A DNA stretch of 64,000 nucleotides from assembly GCA_010909165.1 (NCBI GenBank), contig MU008160.1:1-64000 (forward strand), read 5' to 3'. The stretch is from Anthoceros angustus (lineage: Eukaryota; Streptophyta; Anthocerotopsida; Anthocerotales; Anthocerotaceae). Made by a program: the position numbers and the translations under genes. The notes below the pieces were generated by a model. The model searched no databases. It saw nothing but the letters and a program-made list of their open reading frames with translations, and was not told the DNA's origin. Below are positions 21,501-33,686 of this stretch, piece by piece (within the stretch, counting starts at the first letter, position 1; every line of letters starts with the position of its first letter).

Positions 21501-22874
21501 CACAGAGAGAGGAGTCCTCAGGTAGAGATTTTATGGGAGAGATTGCCCAACCAGCCAAGAGGAGGAGAGCAAGAGGAGAACATGGGGCTAGGGCCTAGGA
21601 GGCCAGGAGAGGTGGGGTAAGTGGCCCGAAATAGCTAAAGGCCCATGTGTTATAGACGTAAATCTTATCTCTCATAGTGGAGAATTATAGATAGGCCTCT
21701 AGGATTGGTAGGCTAAGACCGATTGGTATTTTTGGCAAGCAGCCAAGCTTTTGTGGGCCGATCTTGGGTATAAGAGGCCCCTCTTGATGAAATGTAAGCA
21801 ATGTTGGCCTAAGTCTTGGTGTTTGGGGGTACGGGGTTTGGGGGTACCGGATCCGGTCTGTAAGTCTAGACTCTCGTCACTGAGGAGCCAAGAAGACTAC
21901 CTTGCCCGATCGTGGCCGGATCCGCAAGAGTGGTGGAAAGCAAGGGAGGGAGGTCTCCTTGGAGGAGTTTCCAAGGTCAAGAGGAAGGTTGTGAAGCCGG
22001 GAGGCTGTCCATCCTCCCTTCAGCTGTCTAGTACTCACCTTGTGTTTGAGTTTTCGGTGTGTTGGAGGTGTTTGGAAAAGGAACAAGAAAGAAGTGGAAA
22101 AGCTGGATGGGTTGGATGGCTGTTTGAGAGGGTAAGAAGGACGGAAGTCTGTTGTTGTGTTCTTGAAGAGAGGCATGAGTGGAGGTTGAAGATCCGTGAG
22201 TGGATGAGAGATGGAATGATTGAGGTATGACAAGTATTTTGAGAGTTGGTGAGGGGTTGAGGTCTGGATGAGAACCTTGTAAGGGCTGGAGAGGGAGTGA
22301 GGTGAGAAGTGATTAATGGGTGAGGGGTGTGAGAACAAGGAGAGTTGAAGAGAGGAGAAACTTGGAGGTGTGGAGGCTGCGAGGCACCCCAAGGCTGTGA
22401 GAGCTGGAGGGTGAGGAAGGTGAGCTGAAAGGTTGGAGAGAGGCAAGGAGGTCTCAAGAAGTCAAGAGTGAGGGGGTTATGGAGCGGTAATCGATTGGTG
22501 GATCTAACTTTGTGGATGAATAAGAGAGAGAGAGAGGAGAGATCTTATCCACTTGGATCCCCAAGTGGGCCACCCCTATTAATAGCGGACTGATCCCAAG
22601 GTGGGACCCCCTCTGCTAGAAATAGAGGGGTTGCTAAGATAGCAAGGTCGTCTGCTAAGGTAGAGGTCAGCGTGGCTAAGATAGCCACAGTGCGAGTGTT
22701 GTTAGGATAGTTGCAGTCATGCTAGATGTTTGTATGTCGTGTTTGGTTGGATTGGCTATGTTTTGGTTGTCTTGACACGAAATCACTCCCTTGGGTACGA
22801 ATCTCAAGTCTACAACGATAAAGAGGGTAAATGTGGCCTCTTTGTGACCACTTGGTTTAGAAAATCACTCCACA
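18501..22874 (+). repeat. 5' LTR (4,374 bp) of the Gypsy element
   Basis: It starts TGTGGTGACC and ends ACTCCACA (TG...CA). The last 110 bases include CCCTTGGGTACGAATCTCAA. Inside are a degraded gag-like frame near 19,669-20,330 and several GTTGCTA/TAGCAAC hairpins. The matching 3' copy is at 28,578-32,941. Confidence 0.85.
19669..20330 (+). pseudogene. Gag-like coding remnant inside the 5' LTR
   Basis: An ATG at 19669 opens MGPKKTTPVAIEAI in both LTR copies. Further frames read KHHLSFMDKKWCY and, near 20,080-20,220, LYEVV-RGSKIDWARMFYDT with DPTIT and FDHAK. The same DHF-x-x-F-L-x-E-V-V-x-G-x-x-x-x-W pattern recurs in the second LTR family at about 56,777. This looks like a structural (gag-like or plant transposon-type) protein that now lies inside the LTR. 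Stops and frameshifts interrupt it in both LTR copies. Confidence 0.45.
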
Positions 22875-22877
22875 TTT

Positions 22878-22897
22878 TGGCGCCCGTTCGAGTGTCA
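22878..22897 (+). other. Primer binding site-like sequence
   Basis: TGGCGCCCGTTCGAGTGTCA starts three bases after the 5' LTR. A TGGCGCC start is usual for plant Gypsy primer binding sites. The exact tRNA is not assigned. Confidence 0.6.
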
Positions 22898-23289
22898 TTG
22901 TTGTCAAGACCTTAGAGTAGACTAACCTTGTCTAGTAGTGTATTGGGAGTCTTGAGTGTGATACATGGATGCTACCCATTGAGTGAAAGTTCCGACTCGT
23001 GAAGAGAAGACTCCGAAGAAGACAACGCTGTCGTGGAGCGAGGCGGCCAAGGCGAGGAGAGCACAAAGTACGTAACCTGGGAGGAGCCAAGAAGCAACAG
23101 CTGCCTAGGATCGACCATCCTTGTCTTCGACCTCCGTCAACTTGTGCGACTGCGTGAACTCAAGAACTTTTGGACAGAGGCGTTGCTAACAGAGATCCCT
23201 TGCTAGACCAACAATCGGTTCTTTGGGATAGTGACGATCATGGCGACTTCAGCCTTTTGCAATAACTACCAGCACCATACCCGTATGGA

Positions 23290-24490
23290 GAGAAGAAGGG
23301 GTATGAAGATCCGACGAGTTTGTTGAACGCTTTGAGCAACTAACCATTGCAAATCGTGAATGGGATCTGCAGATTCTCTTCTACGGAGTTCTTCGCGGAG
23401 GCCAGCCAAGTGGTACAAGAGGGAGTACCTCAAGGCATCACTCGGAACCTTCAACGAAGAAAGCCTTTTGTGAGAGGTTCGGAATAGATGTAGAAGGCTA
23501 CGTGTTGTCAAAGTTGGAGTTTTTGAGGAGAAGAAGGAAGGAGACTTTGCAAGCTTATGTTGAGAGGTTTCTTAACTTGCGTGATCGTAGTGGTCCTCAC
23601 TCGATTTAGCCATTCGGTGGTTTGCTAAGGGGTTAGATCCCGAGATGGGACATGTGAGGCTGCGGAGAAAGGCGTGACAAGGCCATCAAGGCGGCACTCA
23701 ACTAGAATCCAACTCCTTGGACAAGAAGAAGCACAAGAAGGAAAAGAGCAAGAAGAAGAAGTCCAAGCGAGGAAGAAGGACAAGGGATCTTGTCGTCGGA
23801 GGAAACTTGAGGAGAGTGACTCCTCTCAAGACTCGGTCGGAGGACTCTTCCTGAGGAGGATGGAGGAAGAATCCTCGGAAGGAGACGCAGGAAGAAGAAG
23901 AAGGTTGTCGCTAAGAAGAAACCCGAGGCTCGAGGATCAAGGGAGCTGGCCGGGCTAAACAAGAGGTTTAGTGCTAAGAAGGAAGTGGAACAAGTCAAGA
24001 GGGAGGCTGAAGTGCGAAGGTGCAACAAGAAGAAATGAAGATGGAGGAAATGATGAGCAAATTCGAGAAGTTTCACCTCAACGCCGTGAAGGAGCATGAG
24101 AAGAGGAGAGCGCATCCAATTGCTCGGGCTAACTGCTTTGTTCCACTTGTGGCCAGCCAGCCACACCAAGTCCAAGCTCATGTGGCCAAGGTGCACATGC
24201 TCGCCTACGAGGAGGAGGAAGAGGACTGGCCAGTGGAGGATACCTACCAGATCCAGGAGGTTTCCCAGGGACAACAGTACCCCAAGACTGTCCATCCATC
24301 GATGCTGCGAAATTCCATGGGGCGGCATTCGTAACAACCAAGTGCCCAGGGTTGCTAACCAAGCAACGGGTGCGGTTCAGTGCTACAACTGTAGGGGCTT
24401 TGGTCATTATGCAAATAGCTGTTCATCAGCAACAAGACAGGCCAATGGTGACTACGAACTACTGCCAAGACGCAAACAACAGGTCATGTA
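23290..24490 (+). pseudogene. Gypsy gag remnant with zinc knuckle
   Basis: Retrotransposon gag sequence is visible in pieces: FVERFEQLTIANREWDLQIL, then FGIDVEGYVLSKLEFL and ETLQAYVERFLNLRDR near 23,480-23,590. A lysine-rich linker follows, and then a complete CCHC zinc knuckle, CYNCRGFGHYANSC, near 24,382-24,425. Frame changes and stops interrupt it repeatedly. Gag would form the virus-like particle and bind RNA through the knuckle. Confidence 0.75.
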
Positions 24491-25289
24491 GCGGGAGTGT
24501 CACGCCCAAACCGAGGAAGGCTCAATTGCTCAACCACCGAGTTCAAGCGCATCCCAAGGAGCCGCACCATGCACGTGGAGGATGCCCTTATGGCTTTGGG
24601 AGGATGCGGAAGCCATGGTGTTGCGGGAGCTAGATGGACTGGGGTGCAGGAGACTACTACGGAGGCTGCAGCCATGGTCAGGCGCACTAGGAATGAAAAG
24701 CTAGGAGGAAGCTGCGAAGAAGAAAGAGACGGAGGTGCAATCACCACAAAGTCCAAGAGAGCACTCCAAGCCCGGAGGAACGGATCTAGAGGAGACACTT
24801 GAGAAGGAGAACCCAGAAGGAAGAATCAAGGAGTGAATCGCCAGGGCCATGCTGGAGAAAAAGAAGTTCCGAAAAGGGAGAGGGAACCCGGAGTTTCCAC
24901 CGGACGTCGGAGAAGTCATGGAGATGATAGAGGAGGAATTGACCAAGACAACAAACTGTGATCCCAGGCAGAAGTCCTCGGGTTAGCAAGCCCGTTGCTA
25001 AGGGCCGTTGCTAAGCAAGCAACGACGTGTTGCTAAGGGGAGCAACCGCGCTGTGGGAAGAAGGAGGACCGATCGAGGACCATTTAAGCCATCATGGATC
25101 AGCATTTGCTATTCACGTTTGGTCAACTATTGAAGGACAACCCAAGTACGCAACAAGTTCGGAGGCCTTGCAAGAGGCGCAACCCAAGAGGAAGAGGCGA
25201 TTGCCCAAGCCAGACCAAGGGTGACTCTACAACAACCTAGTGTCCATGATAGACCAAGGGCCGGGTAAGAGATCGCTGCGTCATCAAGC

Positions 25290-25730
25290 GGGTTCCCGGA
25301 TCGGATCCGGTGAACATCATGACGGAAGCAATAGCAAGGAAGCTTGGGTTGGACATTGAGCATACCACAAAGGTGAGATTGGTGACATGTCAAAATGCAC
25401 TGTGGGAGAATCAAGGAGTAACCACCATCATAGGGACCATTCCCTATCTCATGGACTATGTGGTTATCCGGACAAGGCGCCGGTACGACATCCTATTGGG
25501 AAGGACCGTATGGCTCAAGATGCAAGATGACTTGGGGAGGAAGGAAGTGGCTTTTAAGCCAATGGATTGGGACCCCAAGACGAAGGAGGCGAATTTGTTT
25601 GAGTTGGAGCAGGATACCCTCGTGGGGAGACTCCTCTACAGCGGAAGGATACACATCGTGGAGAAACATCGACTGGAGGAGGAAGAAGGGAAACTGGACA
25701 AATTTCCTTTTGCACATATCGCATGAGGAG
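25290..25730 (+). pseudogene. Gypsy retropepsin-like protease region
   Basis: An open frame contains NIMTEAIARKLGLDIE, then TIPYLMDYVVIRTRRRYDIL followed by LGRTVWLKM. The second strand pair and the ILLGR-x-x-W ending are typical of Gypsy aspartic proteases. The catalytic DSG/DTG motif expected just upstream falls in frame-broken sequence near 25,280 (GSGSGE-like) and is not clear. Confidence 0.55.
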
Positions 25731-25999
25731 GAAGAGTATAGGAGGGATATCCCTTACTCCCTCAATTTGGTGGGCTTTGGGTTCATGGAGGACCGCACCA
25801 GGGAGGCGACAACCGCCGTTGCTAAAGGCGTTGCTAAGGAAGCATGGCAAAGGTTGCTAAGGAAGCGATTCAAGCGGTTGCTAAGGAAGGGCGAGGCGAT
25901 CGAGTGAGGGTGAGCCAGGATCATTCGATTCACCTCCGAGGACCTATTTAGGGAGTGGGGATGAGGGAAGAGGACCCTCGTGAGGAGGAAGGGTTTGGT

Positions 26000-27250
26000 G
26001 AGAGTTCAGCACCCGTGGAGCGAGAATGGGTACAAGCGGAGATTAAGGATGTGGAGGTATTGCCCGGAAGGTCTGAAGTTTGCACGAGGAACCAGTTGGA
26101 AGAAGGAATGAAACAGCTCCTTCAGTTCATCGACGTGTTTGCCTTCGAGGTGAGATATGAAGGGATTCCCAAGAAGTGGGGAGCATAGGATCGATTTGGA
26201 GCCGTGAGCGACTCCGCTTCCCCCAAAGTACTCACAAGGTGAAGGAGCAGCTTGTACTTGAAGGCGACGTCATCTATCCAATCCAACAACACTGGGTGGC
26301 TCCGTTGGTTGAAGCGGCTGGAAAGATTCGAGTATGCCAACCGGAGGAAGCTCAACAAAGCAACCAAGAAGGACCATTTCCGCCATTCATCGACAACATC
26401 CCGGATTTGGTGGGCGGAAGATGTGTGTACTTCTTGGGCGGGTACTCAATCACCTTTGAGGGAGAGTGACTGGCCTCTAACAGCCTTCACGGATTGGGGA
26501 CCTTCGCTTACAAGAAGTGCGTTCGGATTGACGGAGCGCCGTTCCTTCATGCGGAGCATGGTTGAGATCTTCAAGGAGTATCTCCACAAGTTCATGGAGG
26601 TATTCCTAGATGATTTTGTGTGTTTGGGAGTGTGGAGGAGCACCGGATCACTTGCGGCGGTGCTTGGCGAGGTGTCGTGAAACTCAACTTTGCCTACATC
26701 CCGAAATGCTACTTTGGCATGCGGGAGGGATTTTGTTGGGGCACAATTTCAGCAGGGCATCGAGTTGATCCATAAGGTGAAGATGATTGTTGCCCCGAAG
26801 CCCAACAACTCTCAAGGAACTCCGGGGTTCCTTGGCATGGGCTTTGTGCCTAACTTTGCTAGGAGGGCTACCAGCTTGTTGAGGAAGGACCAAGAGTGGG
26901 ACCGACATGAGAGGAGGCAGATTTCAAGATTTGAGGACCACGTTGGTACCCCAACCCTCAAGGGATTGGAGCACAAGAAGTTCCATGTGATGTTTCGCCA
27001 TTGGTACGCCTTGAGCCAGTGGATAACAAGAGAGAGACTACCCGATCTACTACGGGCGGCAACTCACCGATGCGGAGCGCAAGTACACAACAACGAAAGG
27101 GAAGCCCTTGGGATGGTGTATTCGAAGAAAGTTTCGTCATTATCTCCTCTCCTATGAGTTTGTGTTTCATGTTGACCATTTTGCTCTCAAGCATCTTGTC
27201 AAGGCGGATCTTCCGTCGCATAGCTCGTTGGATCTTGTAAGAGTTCACCT
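26000..27250 (+). pseudogene. Gypsy reverse transcriptase and RNase H remnants
   Basis: The region opens with a FIDVFAFEV-like pre-RT segment and a broken HRIDLEP-type motif. The RT catalytic motif reads FLDDF at 26,603-26,617, followed by NFAYIPKCYFGMREGF-type thumb sequence. RNase H remains include NNEREALGMVYSKK near 27,090 and, in another frame, YEFVFHVDHFALKHLVKADL near 27,150-27,220. Many indels make it inactive as written. The order RT, RNase H, integrase places the element in Ty3/Gypsy. Confidence 0.72.
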
Positions 27251-27639
27251 TCACGGTGGAGACACGTGAGGAGGAAGCATGAATGCGACTACTTGTCTCG
27301 CTTGAAGACGGAGAAGGTGGAGCATGATCAAGAAGATCATTTTCCGGATGAAGCTTTCTTGGGAGGATGAGGAGAGTGCTAGGCCCAATGCTGATGGAGG
27401 CAAATGAGAAGGGAGGGAGAAGTTTTGCCAGCCTATGAGGAGGTCTTTCGCTTTTAGCAACTCGGATCTGGACTGTCTACAACAGAGGTTGTTCTATACT
27501 TCTCACTGTTGTTAAGCGCGAGACAAAATGCAGGTAGGGGAGATGGAGTTGAGAGGTTGTGGGTCAAGGATGGTCAAAAGGACCGGGTTCTCGCCTTGCA
27601 TGAGGAGGAGGTCACTCACCACAACGTGACTGTAAGAAG

Positions 27640-28414
27640 ATCTTAGGCGGTATTGGTGGCCAACCTTGCACGATGCTAGGGAGTTCATCAAGCGTTGTGA
27701 TGCATGTCAAAGGGTTGAAGCCAACAGGACCACATGGCCATTGGTCCCTATCCTAGCCTTGGCGCCTTTAGTGGGGGATTGACTTGGGGATGATTCAACC
27801 CAAGACCAAGGGAACCAATATATTCGTAGCGGACATCACTTTGGAAGCTCAAGCCTTGCCGTGGACTGGAATGTGGTGGGGTTCTTGTTTGAGCATATCA
27901 TCACAAGGTGTTGGAGTTGGTTAGCGACAGTACCCATTTCATCAACGAGGTGATCTCACACATGGTGAAGTATTTCAACATCATGGAAGACCACCCCTAC
28001 AACCCCAAGGCGAATGGACTCACGGAGAAAGCTAATGGGTTGCTTTGCAGATCCTCAACAAGTTAACCATCACCCACTTACGATTGGGACCGAAAGCTTC
28101 ACTCAGCGTTGTGGGCGTATAGGACAGCGGAGAAGGTGACCACACAACAGACTCCCTACTACCTCACCTATGGGCATTCACCAGTCATGCCCATTGAGTT
28201 TGAAGTGCCAACGTTGAGAGTCCAAGAGCATAAGAGGATGACGGTGGAGGAGAGCCAGTTGGAGAGGCTCATAGGCTTTGTTCAGCACATGGAGAGTAGG
28301 GAACAAGCCTTGGCAGTCCTACAGAACGTCCAAGAGAAGAGGAAGGAATGGCATGACCGGAAGCTGCAAAAACAAGAGTACGTTGTTCCGGGGGACTTGG
28401 CGTTCTTTGTGTGA
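27640..28414 (+). pseudogene. Gypsy integrase remnant
   Basis: The zinc-binding domain is seen as LHDAREFIKRCDACQRVEA. The core has SDSTHFINEVISHMVKYFNI and HPYNPKANGLTEKANG, giving the second Asp and the Glu of D,D-35-E. The C-terminal frame 28,109-28,414 is intact and reads LWAYRTAEKVTTQQTPYYLT with YGHSPVMPIEF. The glutamine-glycine usually found in SDxGTHF is missing. Confidence 0.75.
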
Positions 28415-28561
28415 CAAGTACATGCACTTCCAGGCTCTTAGATGGATGGGTCCCTCAGTGGTCGCAAGTGTTCGACAATGGATCCATACAATGCGGCAAC
28501 ATGGATGTTGCCAACGGGGTCAATGGTTGGCGTGAAGACCAATAAGTTGGCGGGCGCCAAC

Positions 28562-28577
28562 AAATGAGAAGGGAGTA
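28562..28577 (+). other. Polypurine tract-like sequence
   Basis: AAATGAGAAGGGAGTA lies directly before the 3' LTR start. It is purine-rich and in the right place for plus-strand priming. Confidence 0.55.
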
Positions 28578-31500
28578 TGTGGTGACCACATGGGTACTGC
28601 ACCCCTCGAAAGGAGTGTTTTTGTTTTGTGTTTAAGTTGTGAGAATCGTGTGGAGTTGGAATGTGAAGTAGGTTAGGAAATAAGAAAAGTCTACTAGAGC
28701 CTAGTAGGAGGAAGAGTCTAGTCCCGATCACGGGCAACCTGGAGGGTTGGCTGTTGCTAAGCGCTAGGCCGCTAGGACTGTTGCTATGACAACCGACTCG
28801 GGAGCTGCTATGGTAGCAACCAAAAGTTATTTTCCGATAAATCGGAAAACCTAATTGAGAAATCATTGGAAATACCCGAGCGGGTAAGTCCTATTAGCAA
28901 TTTCCAGTCGGGAAGGGACAAGGAATACAGCAGGAGGCGCGCACCTCAAGCTCGGAGCGTGGTGGGCGGGCGGGAGAAGCAGGCGTCGCAGTGAGTCACA
29001 AGGCGGCAGCAGCGCGCTCGAGGCCGAATCGGGTGGAATGGCAGTCCGGGGGTGATGCGGCGGTGGAGGAAAGCGGAGGCGGTCGAGGCAGCGGCACAGG
29101 CGGAGGGCAGGCGGGCGGACGGTGGAGGAGCTCAGGCGGCGGGCAGAGCAAGCAGTGGGCAGAATTCAACAGGGAGTGGGGAATAATCGGCGGCTCGAGA
29201 AGGTGCGGCTCGTGCCGGCACGAAGAAGAGAAGAGAGGCGGTGGTGGGGGCGTGGGGAATTCGAGGAAGGAGGGGCGTGCAGGGTAGGGTGCGAATTGGT
29301 GGCACGCACTAGCTGGATTAAGGCGGAGGCGAGGGTCCATCTAACCAGTTGCAGCTCCCCGGACCTCACATATTTGAGGAGGAAGGCGTGGTGGCAGCGA
29401 GCGGGCGGCATGTTGGCGGACAGGTGGAGTAGGGTTCAATTCCGGTGGTGTCAAGGCTTTGGTCGTGGAGGGAATACGGGCCGAGGCAGGCCGCCATGAT
29501 AAGGAGGTTTGGATTCGAGAAAATCGGCAGGCCTCCGAGATGGGTGGAGGTGGCGGCTTCAGGGGATCCTTGATCAGCAAGTTAAGAAGAATTCGAGTGA
29601 GTCGGCCACGAAAGGCGACAGTGAAGGCTTGTGGGAAATCGAATGGCGTGTAGCCGGACACTTACTCTGCTCGCGTCACAGGACAAGGAGCATGGGACCT
29701 AAGAAGACCACTCCGGTGGCCATTGAGGCCATTCAATGGCCCAACATGGGGCTGGAGAGTGGCGTTGGCTAAGCATCACTTGTCCTTCATGGACAAAAAG
29801 TGGTGCTACAGGTTGGTTGGGAATGTGGGCACATGAGGGAGAAGGCCAGGAAGGCAACACGAGAACCAACACTGGAATATTCATTGTTCCAGTGTCTATG
29901 AGGCAAGAGGAATGTGGTGGAATAATCATTGATCCTTTCGAGCCATCTCCCAAAATGCAGAGGCTGGTCCATTGCTCCCACATTGTCTAGGGTGGAGAAT
30001 GGCTGGGTCACCAACAATTAGACCACGAGCCGGATTAGCCAGTGGATCCTGTGCTCTCACTCACTAAGAAGCTAGAGCACATTGACCATTTCTTGTCTTT
30101 CTCTATGAGGTGGTGAGAGGGTCCAAGATAGATTGGGCTAGGATGTTCTATGACACAAGATGCGGAGAGGGACCACTTGACCCTACCATCACCCACCTCA
30201 GCTCTATCTCCCTTCTTAATCCACATTTTTGACCATGCCAAGTTCGGAGGGATAGAGATGGTCTCACCTTCCATGCCCGGAGGCCGGTGTTTGAAAGAAG
30301 GAAGCCCAAAGAGGAGTCGAGGAAGAGGCCATCTCCGTGGCAGGAGTGAGGATGAGAAGTAAGTGTCCATGAAGAGGAATGTGGCGTTGCTAAGGGCATC
30401 ACCAGCTAACAGCAAGCTAAGACTACAGGCACCAAGAGAGGTCGGGCCGAGAGCAGGGACTCCAACCACTCCTAGAGCCACAAGAGCACGACGAGAACTC
30501 ACAGATGACAGGATAAAGGAAAGGCCAGGGGCACGGCCCAGGCAGTGGCGAAGCAACAGTCAGGGAATCACCAACCCTTGGGCACGGCCGAGTGATCCGA
30601 GAAAGTCACTACTGCTCAAGGGGACCCTCAAGTATACCGGAAGTGGTCAGAGTCGGGCGCCCGATAGGAAGGAGGGAACCCATCCCAGAAGGTTTGGGGC
30701 CTAACATCACCACAAGAGCTGGTCTCATATGGCACGCACTAGTGAGATGGAGGACCGATAGCTCGTCCTCTCTTTGTTAGGTTTTACAGCGCAGAGCAAC
30801 AGGGGAGGCTAAAGGAGCTCCAGGAATGAAGCAGGAGAAGGAGGTCTTGGAGGGACGCCTAGGTAGCATGGAAGCGGAATTAAGAAGGTCCGAGAAGAGT
30901 TGCGGAAGACCAAGGATCGAAACCCTCATGGTTCAGCTCTCGCACAAAGCACCATAGGGAGCCTGCGAATGTCATCTCGGATCGCAAGTTCAGCCGAAAC
31001 TGCGGATGCCCTGGCGCTACAAGAAGGAGAGGGACGAGGCAAGGAAAGGTTGGAAAGAGGCCAAGAGGGCCGGGATTGCAAGGAGAGCCACCGTGGAAGA
31101 TGCGGAGCCTCCCATGGAAGAATCATTCGAGTTAACAGGAGGTTGCTAAGCAAGCAACGCCGCCGCTAAGGAAACACAACTGCACTGCTAAGGGAGCAAC
31201 AGCTCCAAGACCAAAGCTACAACAAGGAAGAAGGGGGCAAGACCGGGAGGAGGACAACAGCCGGGGGAGCGGTAAGCACCGCCTAAGAAGTCTAACTTCC
31301 CAATGGTGCATTAGATTGAGGGATGCTTATCAAGATAACCATGTGCCCGGATTCTCCTTGGAGAGAAGATTGTCTCCGAAAGTTTATGTTGTTGTGGGCA
31401 CAGGGGACATGGAGGTACTTGATCCATGCCTTGGCACCGGATCCTACCTATGGGTTGGATTCTTAAGGAGGAAACTCTCACCGACCCATCCAGATTCAAG

Positions 31501-32941
31501 AGCTCACCGAGGAGGAGTACTGGACTATGCGGCGAGCACAAGAGAGAGAGGAGTCCAGCTCAGGAGGTAGAGATTTTATGGGAGAGATTGCCCAACCGCC
31601 AAGAGGGAGGAGAGCAAGAGGAGAACATGGGGCTAGGCCTAGGAGGCCCAGGAGAGGTAATAGGGGTAAGTGGCCAAATAGCTAAAGGCCCATGTGTTAT
31701 AGGATCGTCTTATCCTCTCATAGTGGATGAATTGATAGATAGGCCTCTAGGATTGGTAGGCTAAGACGATTGGTATTTTTGGCAAGCAAGCTTTGTGGTG
31801 ATCTTGGGTATAAGGCACCTCTTGATGAAATGTAAGCAATGTTGGCCTAAGTCTTGGTGTTTGAAATGGTCGGGGTTTGGGAGTACCATCCAAGTCGTAA
31901 GTCTAGACCGCTCAGAGCCAGAAGACTACCAAGTTGCCCAGATCTGTGGCATCCGCAAAGGGTGGTGGAAAGCAAGGGAGGGAGCCTTGAGGTCTCCTTG
32001 GAGGGAGTTCCAAGGTCAAGAGGGTTGTGGGCGGGGGTCACTCTTCCTCATTCCCTTCACTAGTCTAGTACTCACCTTGTGTTTGAGTTTCGTGTGTTGG
32101 AGATTTGGTGTTTGGAAAATGAGGGAAAGAGCTATGAGAGAAGTGGAGAATCGGACATGGAGAGTTGCTGATGGCTGTTTGAGAGGAGTAAGAAGATGGA
32201 GAATGCAGAAGTGATGTTGTGTTCTGAAGAAGAGTGAGTGGAGGTTGAAGATCCGTGAGTGGATGAGATGGAATGATTGGGGGTGATGACAAGTATTTTG
32301 AGAGTTGGTGAAGGGTTGTAAGGTCTGGATGAGAACCTTGTAAGGGCTGGAGAGGAGCGAGTGGAAGTGGATTGAATGGGTGGTGGTGTGAGAACAAGGA
32401 GAGTTGAAGAGAGGCTGGGAAACTTGGAGTGTGGAGGGGCTGCGAGAGGCACCTCGGTGTGAGAGCAGGAGGGTGCTGGAAGGTGAGCTGAAAGGCTGGG
32501 GAGGGGCAAGGAAGTCAAGAAATGCAAGAGTGAGGGGAGAGTTATGGGGCAGAATCGATTGGTGGATCTAACTTTGTGGATGAGAATAAGAGAGAGAGAG
32601 AGAGAGGAGAGATCAGCCTTATCCACTTGGATCCCGACCGGACCCACCCCTATTAATAGCCAGACTGATCCCAAGGTGGACCCCCCTAGAAATAGAGTTG
32701 CTAAGTTAGCAAAACATCGTTGCTGGGGAGTCAGGTCGCGTGGCTAAGATAGCCAGTGCAGTGTTGTTAGGGTAGTAAGCAGTGCATCGCTAGATGTTTG
32801 GCGTATGTGTTTGGTTGGATTGGCTATGTTTTGGTTGTCTTGACACGAAATCACTCCCTTGGGTACGAATCTCAAGTCTACAACGATAAAGAGGGTAAAT
32901 GTGGCCTCTTTGTGACCACTTGGTTTGAAAATCACTCCACA
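28578..32941 (+). repeat. 3' LTR (4,364 bp) of the Gypsy element
   Basis: It starts TGTGGTGACC and ends ACTCCACA, matching 18,501-22,874 along its length with many small indels. The embedded ATG of the gag-like frame is at 29,692 (MGPKKTTPVAIEAIQWPNMG). Confidence 0.85.
29692..30330 (+). pseudogene. Gag-like coding remnant inside the 3' LTR
   Basis: Second copy of the LTR-resident frame. It runs from MGPKKTTPVAIEAIQWPNM through LTKKLEHIDHFLSF and LYEVVRGSKIDWARMFYDTR near 30,060-30,160, with different frame breaks from the 5' copy. The sense of the protein is kept across both copies even though neither is intact. Confidence 0.45.
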
Positions 32942-32962
32942 CCTTAGAACTTGATGAAACAT

Positions 32963-32988
32963 CATAATATTTGAGCCGTGGAATATAC
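32963..32988. repeat. Left copy of a 26-bp exact inverted repeat
   Basis: The 26 bases with core AATATTTGAGCCGTGGAATA are the exact reverse complement of 60,708-60,733. Read outward, both can encode YIPRLKYY. Weaker similarity continues for about 25 bases further on. It may be a terminal inverted repeat of a larger unit or two copies of a gene fragment. Confidence 0.55.
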
Positions 32989-33686
32989 ATCAAGCGGCTT
33001 TATGCATGTATATCGCTGAACCGGGTTGGATGGTCACTAAATCATTCTGCATGTAGTCATGGAGAATGTGTTCAAAATTATGGTCAAATCACATTCAATT
33101 AAAATTGCAGGCTCGCAACAAGGGTATGGTGGGGACATGCCAATGGGGTTTTTGTCTAGCACCGATTTCACTCCCTTTGTGGGATAATGAAACCCTGACT
33201 CTTTACATTATTATACCTTATAGTGAAGGGCAGAGAGTTTACAAGGTTCCCATTTATGGTAAGAAGGTATGGAAAATGTCTGTTTATATGGTACAAGGGT
33301 GTACACTACACACCATGGTAGCATCTGGCGCCCATCGCTACACACGAAATCCCTTATCCATTCCCAAATATGCCCAACATGGCCTTTTTAATATCCATGT
33401 CGGAAGAAATGTCTTGTCTGTTCCATGTTCCTCTTCACCCCAAAACCGATTACATGGTATCGCTGGAAAAACTGCCAAGTTTCACGGAACATTGGGTGGG
33501 CGCCACGCTAAACGAATCCCCACGAACAAGTCATGGCGGGCCGGTGAAATGAAGGGGTGCCAATAGGAAGACACACAAAATGTTGTCGTGATGGCTTAAG
33601 CATGCCACCACAAAGGGTGTGGAAAAGAGTTGCGTTGTAATTTGGAAGGAGCGGACCATGAGTGGATATATGTCGAGTTCGGTCAT

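Larger units (their letters stand above)
18501..32941 (+). mobile_element. Ty3/Gypsy LTR retrotransposon with very long LTRs
   Basis: Two direct copies of a 4.4-kb sequence beginning TGTGGTGACC and ending CACTCCACA flank a 5.7-kb internal region. That region holds a PBS-like site, gag with a zinc knuckle, protease, reverse transcriptase, RNase H and integrase remains in Gypsy order, and a purine tract. CCTT abuts both outer ends (18497-18500 and 32942-32945), fitting a short target duplication (a 5-base one is imperfect). All reading frames are broken by indels, so the copy cannot be functional as written. The LTRs differ by many small indels concentrated in GC-rich spots, which may mix age with assembly error. 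It has inserted next to, or into, the sequence carrying the 26-bp inverted repeat at 32,963. Confidence 0.85.

Noticed and set aside
21877-22457. Serine/proline/histidine-rich minus-strand frames in the 5' LTR
   Set aside because: They are the complement of a G/A-rich stretch and are not conserved in frame in the 3' LTR.
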